Shown here piece by piece: positions 1-8,100 of a stretch of DNA of 41,459 nucleotides. Every line of letters starts with the position of its first letter. The stretch's first letter is position 1. Made by a program: the position numbers and the translations under genes. Origin of the DNA: Bacillota bacterium (GTDB taxonomy: Bacteria > Bacillota_A > Clostridia > Lachnospirales > WQUN01); assembly GCA_009786175.1 (NCBI GenBank), contig WQTQ01000230.1, forward strand, positions 1 through 41,459, in the 5' to 3' direction. The notes beneath the pieces were generated by a model, which searched no databases, was not told the DNA's origin, and worked only from the letters and a program-made list of their open reading frames with translations.

Positions 1-388
1 TATTATATGAAATTAGCCCGTTTGCAGGGCCTGCAATGATAAAATCGTTGTGCATTACGTCGTACCTGCGTTCCGCGTAGCCTTCCGTCACAAAGCGGTC
101 TTCTTCCACACGGGCATGAACCAGTACAACGTCTGCTTCGCCGTCGCGGCCAAGCTGCAACGCCGCGCCTGTGCCAACGGAAATTACACGGATGTCCCAT
201 CCGGTTTCTGCCCTAAAATGCGGCAGGATAAAATCTAAAAGGCCGGAATCTTCGGTGCTGGTGGTGGTGGCAAGGGTAATTGTTGCCCGTGATGCCGTCG
301 GCTCGTTTGTACCGTAACTTGAATTACAGGCCGTCGCAGTGGATATGCAAATTAGCAGAAGCGGGATTGTGTACAAGAATTTCTTCAT
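1..388 (-). CDS. tupA: Tungstate ABC transporter substrate-binding lipoprotein, 3' part missing
   Basis: The left window edge cuts this gene; 129 codons are visible. The product should capture tungstate (or a similar oxyanion) outside the membrane for an ABC importer. The start is ATG at 388 behind AAAGGCGG. The N-terminus is a lipoprotein signal (MKKFLYTIPLLLICISTATAC) with the lipidated Cys at residue 21. The mature part opens with the TupA signature ATTTSTEDSGLLDFILPHF, followed by VGTGAALQLGRDGEADVVLVHA and HNDFIIAGP, as in TupA rather than ModA. A consensus promoter lies at 421-449. Permease and ATPase genes would lie beyond the edge. The molybdopterin genes at 11.4-13.8 kb fit use of the imported metal. 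Substrate choice between W and Mo is inferred from family resemblance. Confidence 0.85.
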   Translation of the reverse strand, partial: MKKFLYTIPLLLICISTATACNSSYGTNEPTASRATITLATTTSTEDSGLLDFILPHFRAETGWDIRVISVGTGAALQLGRDGEADVVLVHARVEEDRFVTEGYAERRYDVMHNDFIIAGPANGLISYN

Positions 389-420
389 TCCGTCCGCCTT
401 TCAAATTATTAGTCGTGTAA

Positions 421-449
421 ATCGTATCGCTAATTCTATATTGTGTCAA
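421..449 (-). promoter_or_regulatory. Sigma-A type promoter of tupA
   Basis: On the minus strand TTGACA (449-444) and TACGAT (426-421) are separated by exactly 17 bp. Transcription would start near 414, about 25 nt upstream of the tupA ATG. This is one of the best matches to the vegetative consensus in the window. Confidence 0.7.
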
Positions 450-505
450 TAATTCGAATGATTAAGTTCAGCTACTCACAGAGGCACAGAGTTCACTGAG
501 TAAAC

Positions 506-547
506 TACCCCCTGATATCACATTCGCCGATGTGATATCAGGGGGTA
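506..547. repeat. Palindromic element, long form (copy 1)
   Basis: A perfect 18-bp inverted repeat (506-523 and 530-547) encloses a 6-nt loop. The outer part of each arm is TACCCCC / GGGGGTA and the core TGATATCA occurs twice. It follows the stop of the XRE regulator and may end its transcript, but no strong T-run follows. Copies of the same element lie at 10300-10340, 14288-14309 and 26998-27019. The flank at 477-500 has two short CACAGAG direct repeats of unknown meaning. Confidence 0.85.
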
Positions 548-551
548 AAAT

Positions 552-1853
552 TTAGCTTGTTTCCCCGCGCACCATTTTTCTGTAAATATCACCTGTTGCT
601 GCAGATACCATCAAAGATTTTCGTGGATTCCGCATTTTCTGGTAGTGCTGCTTAAGCAACTCGCAATAATTTAAAGCTTCATAATTATCAAACACTTTTA
701 CAAGATAAGGGATTGTAACCGTTGCAATATAGTCGGAAGACGTTTTTTCTTTTAGGGTTGTCAGGTGTTGCAGAGACTTAAACAAAATCACGTATTTTTC
801 ATTTTTCTCCCTCTTTGACAAATCCACAGATTCGGCCAGTATGCTGCAAAAAACAGGATCCCTTTTTACTTTGGTTACGCCTTTTTCCATAATAATTGAA
901 TAAATTTTCTGATACAAGTTTTCAAAATAGAACAGGCTGCCTATTGGAAAATATTCAAATGCCCGGTCAAAATAATTGATGGCTTCCAGCCATTTTTTGC
1001 TGCCCATTTTTACGCAGCCTAAATTGTGGAGGGTTTTGCCGATATACAACTCGTTTTTTGCAACACGGGCTTGCTCGATGCAAATATCCAATAGCTTTTT
1101 GGCCACAGACAGTTCGCCAACTCTAAAATAGTTTACGGCAAGAGTGGTGTTAAGGTATAAACCCAAAGCCTTTAATCTATCCTCGCTGTATGTTTTGCAG
1201 GTGAGTTCTGCGTACCTGATAGAGTGAAAAGGCTGCCCAAGCCTGGAATAGCAAAGGGAAATGTTATAATAAAGCCCATCTTCTTTGTCGTAAGTCCCTT
1301 CTTCCATGTTCAGGGCTTTTAGCAAAAAGTCTAAAGCAGTTTCGTAGCGGCCCAGCTTAAGGTTAAATGCCCCTTTGCAAAAGCAATAGTGGTATAAATT
1401 GGGGGGACTCATTTCCTCATACGAACGTTGTAAAACATTTAGTGCTTTTTCCGTGTCTTCCATGTTACCTTTTTCAAGAAACAGGTTTGCTTCAAATATA
1501 TCATACAGCGTTACTAAATCTTGTTCAAAGGGCAGACATCTTATTGTTTGCAGCTCTGTTCTCATGGCAAGGGCCTCTTCAAGGCGCCCGGCGCAAATAA
1601 GATCATACCATACATACAGCCGGTTTCTGTAAACCGCGCGTTCATCTTCAAACAATGGGGCTTCCTCTATGCCCAAAGCCTTTTTTATGGTTTTCAATGT
1701 TTGATTATCACATTCAATTGCCCCACGTTCTATTCGGTTTATGGTTGAGACACTGCTGCCAATATCGTCTGCCAAGTTTTCTTGCGACAGCCGCTTAGCA
1801 ATTCTAATTTGTTTTATTTTTTCGCCAAGAGCCATTTCATGTTTATTTTTCAT
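552..1853 (-). CDS. XRE-family transcriptional regulator with TPR-like C-terminal region
   Basis: The protein has 433 residues. Residues 7-62 form a Cro/CI-type helix-turn-helix (LGEKIKQIRIAKRLSQENLA, then STINRIERG). The rest is helical with tetratricopeptide-like spacing (for example KTLHNLGCVKMGSKKWLEAI). This HTH plus TPR build is that of RRNPP regulators (PlcR, Rgg, PrgX), which often sense short peptides. The start chosen is ATG 1853 behind GGTGGAG; a longer in-frame reading to 1967 has no ribosome site. It is divergent from the giant subtilase gene and shares a 314-bp intergenic region with it, so it is a candidate regulator of that gene. No adjacent pheromone-precursor gene was found. 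Peptide sensing is inferred from architecture only. Confidence 0.8.
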   Translation of the reverse strand: MKNKHEMALGEKIKQIRIAKRLSQENLADDIGSSVSTINRIERGAIECDNQTLKTIKKALGIEEAPLFEDERAVYRNRLYVWYDLICAGRLEEALAMRTELQTIRCLPFEQDLVTLYDIFEANLFLEKGNMEDTEKALNVLQRSYEEMSPPNLYHYCFCKGAFNLKLGRYETALDFLLKALNMEEGTYDKEDGLYYNISLCYSRLGQPFHSIRYAELTCKTYSEDRLKALGLYLNTTLAVNYFRVGELSVAKKLLDICIEQARVAKNELYIGKTLHNLGCVKMGSKKWLEAINYFDRAFEYFPIGSLFYFENLYQKIYSIIMEKGVTKVKRDPVFCSILAESVDLSKREKNEKYVILFKSLQHLTTLKEKTSSDYIATVTIPYLVKVFDNYEALNYCELLKQHYQKMRNPRKSLMVSAATGDIYRKMVRGETS

Positions 1854-1896
1854 ATTCTCCACCCTTTTTTTCTGGTAAATCCAAAAACATGTAATA

Positions 1897-1924
1897 ATTG
1901 TACAACATTTATGTAGAGTGTGAA
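1897..1924 (-). promoter_or_regulatory. Putative promoter of the XRE regulator
   Basis: TTCACA (1924-1919) and TACAAT (1902-1897) on the minus strand are 16 bp apart. The start codon at 1853 lies about 35 nt downstream of the expected transcription start. Confidence 0.5.
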
Positions 1925-2100
1925 ATAGCTGTAATATTTTCAGGCCGATTATTGCAGAGTATAGCACATTGACCTATCTTTTTGATAGTTAAATTTATAC
2001 CGACAAGTATTCGCAAGGCAGATTTTTGCCGAAAAACGGGGTAATAACAAAAATTTGAATAATCTTACATAAAACCTAGCAGTCCGGAAAAAAAGAGTTG

Positions 2101-2128
2101 TTGAATTATAGGCTTGAGACGTTACAAT
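2101..2128 (+). promoter_or_regulatory. Putative promoter of the subtilase gene
   Basis: TTGAAT (2101-2106) and TACAAT (2123-2128) are separated by 16 bp. The leader to the start codon would be about 30 nt. Confidence 0.45.
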
Positions 2129-2167
2129 AATAGGTAATTTATCATTAATTACTTACAGAAGAGGGAT

Positions 2168-5100
2168 GTGAAAGAAGCAATGAGAAAAAGTACAAAAAGC
2201 AAGTTAATGGCATTGTTGCTGGCAAGTATTATGGTGCTTTCTTTACTGTGGCCAATAAGTTTAGCCGCCGAAGAAAACACAAGCTATACTTCGTACACAC
2301 AGCAGGAAGAAGACACGGAAGAGTATCTTTCTGTTGTAGATGAAGAATTGGTTAATGAATATGGCCTGCATAATCTTGTTCCGTCACAGTTCATTATACA
2401 GCAGCAGACGGGCCTTATTGGTTTTTATGGCGATTATGCGTTGGAAGACAGCGCGGAGCTTACCAGTGTTATTGTAATTTTTAGAAATAACCCTGCCGCC
2501 GTTCAGGTAAGGGAAGCACAGGCCCGTGGTATGCGCCTTTCTTACGACATGGCAGAAGTTATTGCGGAAAGTGACCACTCGCTTTTTAGAAGAGAACTTA
2601 ACGAACTGTTGTCCTCGTCTGTCAGTGCTTTTAGTGCAGAGGGGCAAAATATGTCCTTTGAAATTACTCACGAATACCGCAACTATTTAAACGGTGTAAG
2701 CTTAACCCTGCCGTCTAACATGGTTGCGTATCTGGCAAAGTTTGAAAGCGTAGTTGCCGTTTACCCAAATTTTCAGATTGAAATTGGGCCGTTTGATTTT
2801 GAGTTATTGCAGAGTGCCATAGAATACGCCGACGACCTTATAAGAAACCCACAGGGTATGGCCGCTGGCCGTGCCAAAATGGGGGCAGACGAAATGCACC
2901 AGCTTGGTTTCAGAGGCCAGGGTGTTGTAGTGGCGGTTATCGACTCTGGTATAGACTTGGATCACCCTGCATTTGAAGGTGCATTTTTGACATATGAAGA
3001 GATGAGAAGCCGTATGGACAGCTTGCATGGCGCGGGCAGCCACGGTTTTACCAGAGCTGACACCATGTACAGACATGGTGGGTATTTCTTCTTTGGCCGC
3101 AACTTTAGGCTGGAAGACAGGCCGACCAGAAATAACCCGAACGAACTGCTGCTGGAAGTACCTCCGGCGCAGCGAAGCTCCCACGGTACCCACGTAGCGG
3201 GCACCATAGCAGCCCGTGACACCGGCGGGGAAATATCGGCCCTGGGTGTGGCCCCGGAAGCCCATATAATTGCTTACCGTGTGTTTAACAGAACCGGCGG
3301 TGCAGCAGCCGACATGATGGCATCATTTGAAATGATAATGTACGACCGTCCGGACGTTGTAAATATGTCTTTTGGTGCCGCAGGCGACAATAACCCAATG
3401 AGCGTACTTGCAATCCCCGTTACCAACATCGCGCTTCTGCACCCGGAAATTGTGCTGGTTAACTCTATGGGTAACAGCGGCTCTAATAACCAAAATGACA
3501 ATAACAACTTCTTTTCCGGCACGGCCCCGGCGCAGTCCACGCCTGTAATATCCGTAAGTGCATTTGAGCAAGAGCTTGACAGGTCGTTTACCCTGCGCAG
3601 CGGTAACTTAAGCATGAATACGGAATTGTATCTTGACAGTGCCCTGTCTGTGTGGAGCAGCCTTGCAAACGGCAGATATGTAACAACATTTAACACTTCG
3701 CATGTAAATGGCGAGTATCGTATTTTGGCAATGCCTTGTACAACCGACGCAACATTTTATCTGCCTCCGCCGTCTGCCCCGGGTATACCCCATCCAAGGC
3801 AAAGCCTGGGCTCCGGAACCCGCGCAGACTTTGAGGCATTGGCAGAAAAATACGGCGATGAACTTGAAAGAGCATTTGTACTTGTGCGCCGCGGTGCCGG
3901 CTGGGGAGACCTTCAGGACAGGGCAATAGAGTTTGGCGTTGCCGGTTTGATAAACGTAAACGACTTTAGGCCATTGCCCACAAGGATACAATCCATGGGC
4001 CGCAACGAACTTTGGCATGTGCCCGGTATGTTTGTGTCCCATGGGGAAGGTATTGCATTGTACGACTCCCTTGTTGACGGGCGCGGCACCTTTTACCTTA
4101 CCAATTTTACGGCTTCCCCTCCAACCATAGCGTTCTTCTCGTCCAACGGGCCCGTAAACATGACATTTGAAATTAACAGCAATATTGGTGCCCACGGCCA
4201 CTGGGTAATTTCCACAGTGCCTCCTGCGGCAATAGCTGACTTAGATGACCACGATTATACCAGGGCATACGCAGGCAACTTGGGAACATCCATGTCTGCG
4301 CCGCATGTTGCGGGTGCCGCGGCCCTTATGATCCAATACAGCCGAGAAACGGCAGGAGAGCAGTGGACTTCCTACGAAATAAAAACACGTATGATGAGTA
4401 CCGCCATCCCTGTAGGTCAAGGTGAGAAAAGTGTTTTCCAAATTGGCGCGGGCTATGTAGACGTTTTTGCCGCGTCTCAAACAGACCACTTTGTTATGGT
4501 TGCATACGACAAAGTTCCGTGGAGGCCGTTACCGTCAGGCACCACATTCTGGGATCAAGATTTTGCAACCGTTATGACAGGCTCTTTCAGCTTTAACAGC
4601 AGAAGAATGTACCTGGAAGATGAAGATTTTGTTACAAGAAGACTGACCGCAGTCATCGTAAATGAAAGCAGCGAAAGCCGCACCTATACAATCAGCCACA
4701 GATGGACGTGCTACAGCCACCCAAGCGGCCTTGTGCAAAACCCCCAAGGCAACGCAACCCTTCACACAAGTGCCAACACAGTAACCGTTCCGGCAAACAG
4801 CACAGGCACATTTGATGTGTGGATGCAGATTAGCACCGATGCGGACTTCTGGTTCTATGAAGGTTTTGTTGACGTTTATCATGGCAGCAACAGGGTATCA
4901 GCCCTGCCGTTTGCCTTTGTAGCCGAAGCAACAGCGGTATCTGATTTCCGCCTTACGCGCCCTGTAATTTCCACGGGCCCATATGCATTGCATGGCGCAA
5001 GCTCTGTCTTGGAAGCTGTATTTACACCAAACATGGGTTTTGGCTTTGACGTTTGGATATTTAGAGATAACGAAATAACCGCGGACATGGATGAGCATAA

Positions 5101-8100
5101 CTGGAGAACGGAAGAAAGATTCCGCGAGGCCCTTGTTGGCTACGCCAGACAGGCTCTTATAAATGAAAACGCTACGGTACCCGGCAGACAGGAACGTATG
5201 TCTGTATTTGACGGCAGGTATGTGCCAAGTTTTGATGATGAAGGCAACCTAAGATTTTGGCCGGGTCCAATGGGTCTTACCTATTGGGAAGGCGGAGGCA
5301 GCGGCCTTCCGGGTCTTGATACGCCACGCCGCATACTTGAAGAAGGTGACTACATCATCATGCTTGACGTATACAGGCAGATTGGTTCGGTTCAAATTCT
5401 TCTTTGGGTAATACCTATCTTTAGCAATTGGGAAGACATCGACATAATGGCCCGTTTTAGCGTAGACAATACACCGCCGCAGCTTGATGTAAACCATGAA
5501 GTACAAGGAAGCAGTGTAAGAATTTACGGCAACGCAAACGACTTATGGCTTAGCCAAGCTATTGACCGGGGCGTAACCTTTGATGTATGGCATGAAGGTT
5601 CCCCATACGGCCCGTCCCTAAGCACCCAGAACAACCTTGCCGTATTTGTCAACACTCCTGACGGTACCGTACGTGTGCCAATAGATGCCCAAGGCAACTT
5701 CGACCATGTATTAACCGATGTTATGGGGCACGAAATTTTCGAGATTCTTGTATGGGCAGTAGACAATTACTCTATTACCCCAAGGATAACCCATACCTTG
5801 CTGTGGCCGCACCAAATTTGGAGCAGCGGGGCAGAGTTCGAGTACCCCGGCGGCCCATTGCAGCGTGCCGACCGCGGCTTAAACCAATTTGTACGCACAG
5901 CCCATTTGGCCGGATATATAGTCAATGATATTTTTAACGACTATGTATGGGTAGGCTCTAACTTTGCAGAGGTTAGAATACCGTTTGGATCTTCGCTGCT
6001 CAACTTCGATTTGCAGGACAGTGATGAAGATCCTGTAACCCCATCATTAATACCTTCCGTGGATGTTGCCCCGGGCAGGTTTATCATCGGCTATCTACCT
6101 GAAACCGTACCAACAAGGCAATTTGGAGTGTTTACGGGCTGGGGCATACGTGAGGGCGAAGACATAGTACCGATAACCGTCGAAATGAGAATGCCCGCGT
6201 ATTCAATAACAGTTTATGCAATGTGGCACCCTTACGTTGAAGTCAGCTTTAATTTAAACGACACAGCCGGACAACCTGCCAACCCACGCACGATCGACCC
6301 AATACGTGTCTCTGCGGGTACGCCAATTATGGCTCACACAGACTTCCCCGCAGACCCAACACGTGAAGGATTTGAATTTGCGGGATGGACTTTAAACGGA
6401 GCGGCAGTAGGCACAAACACATTAGCTCCGTATGTGTCAATTACGTTGGCTGCAAACTGGACACCGTTTGTACAGCTTTCGTTTGACTTGCGCGGTACGG
6501 AGGAGTACCCAACCAATCCGCCGACAATTTCCCCAATTACCATTTTGACGGGCAGCGTTGTCAGAAATCACCCGGACTTCCCCGAAGATCCTACCCGCGC
6601 CGGAGACTTTGTGTTTGCAGGTTGGCACATCAACTTCACACTTATCTGGAATCAAGTTATTGACGAAGTATTTAGTACGCTGGGCTTACCTGCATTCCTC
6701 CGTCCATTAGTGCCGTCACCACAGCCGGGCGACGACTTGCTTGAACTATTGGAAACTTTTATAAATATTGCGGAAAACTTCTTGCCGCCGGGTACAATCC
6801 CTCCGGGCATAATGCTTCTTCTTCCCACATTCTTGCCGGATTGGCTTCCAACGGTAGTGCCTGACAACGGTATGATTTTGGTGCCGCAAGACTTTGAAAT
6901 GCCGCCTGCTAACCTTACCCTTACAGCTTATTGGTGGATGACCCGCGCTTTAAGCTTTGAAACAAACGGCGGAACAGAGCTTGCTACGATTATGGTTATC
7001 GAAGACAGAAAAATTATGGACAGCCTGCTTATTGCACCAACCCGGGAGGGTTATGTGTTTGGCGGCTGGTTTATGGATGCCGGGCTTACCCAAAGACTTA
7101 CATCAGAAACCATGATGCCAAGAGCGGCAACTACATTGTTTGCATCATGGGTTGCCCCACAAGACGGCGTAGCTTTTGTATCGACCGAAGCCGAACTGCG
7201 GGCGACGTTGCCTGCTGCAAGCGGTATTCATACTGTCTATTTGCTGCAAAGCATTACTGTTACCGGCGCGACGCAGCTTATTATCCCAAACAACCGCACC
7301 ATGACTTTCAGCAGCCATGAGGGCGTTGGCAGGGCAGTGCTTACAAGCGCGATTACAAGCAACAACCCGATGATAACGATAGGTGTTGCGCCCAATGCGG
7401 CAAACAGACCTAATATAACCATGCGTAACATTGGTATGACACGTGCGGAAGGCATGAACAGAATGCAGAACAGCCGTGCGATTACCAACCATGCGGTGCT
7501 TACGTTGGAAAATGTTGAGATTTACGGTTTTGCGCCGTTATTCGCTTTCATATTCCCGAATGCGGCAGTTGGCGGAGCAATTTTGAATAACCACGCTCAA
7601 GCGTACTTGACTATACGCGACAGCCGTTTTTTCAACAACGAGCAAGGTTCCGGAACAATCAGCCAGGCAGCCGGCGCAACAATGCACATCTATGACACCG
7701 AAATCTTTGGCAACCGTTCCCTTGCTAATGCGGGTGCCGTTAACAATACCGGTAACAATGGCCGCGTTTTCCTAACTCGCGTACACATCCACAACAACAT
7801 AGCGTTTAACGATGCCGGTGGCGTACTGCTTGCGGGTCCCGGTTCCAGATTGGAAATGTGGGATGTGTTGATTCATGATAACGTTGCTACGGTAGGCGCA
7901 GGCGGCGGTGTTTTGGCTATGCAATCAAACGTTCATGCTGTTTTGCATAGCGGCGAAATTTTTAACAACAGCGCGATTGGCGAAGGCATCGACATGGACG
8001 ATATTCTTGATGTCCCTGTTACTAATTTCCTTACTGCTACAGGCGGCGGCGGTCTTGCTTTGGCCGGCAGCGACGCAACCTTTACTATAAACGGCGGTGT

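Larger units (their letters stand above)
1854..2167. other. Divergent intergenic region between XRE regulator and subtilase
   Basis: These 314 bp hold one promoter for each direction (1897-1924 minus, 2101-2128 plus) and a small dyad CTATC-5 nt-GATAG at 1974-1988 that could be an operator. No credible gene was seen in it; short ATG-started frames lack ribosome sites. Confidence 0.5.

Noticed and set aside
1838..1904. A 21-codon frame just upstream of and overlapping the XRE start, as a possible signal peptide gene
   Set aside because: Its first ATG lies next to the promoter -10 box, so it would not be in the transcript, and there is no ribosome site.
3608..4201. A 197-codon antisense frame within the subtilase gene
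   Set aside because: It is a shadow of a long coding region, with Cys/His/Arg-rich composition and no ribosome site or homology pattern. The same holds for 7925-8611.
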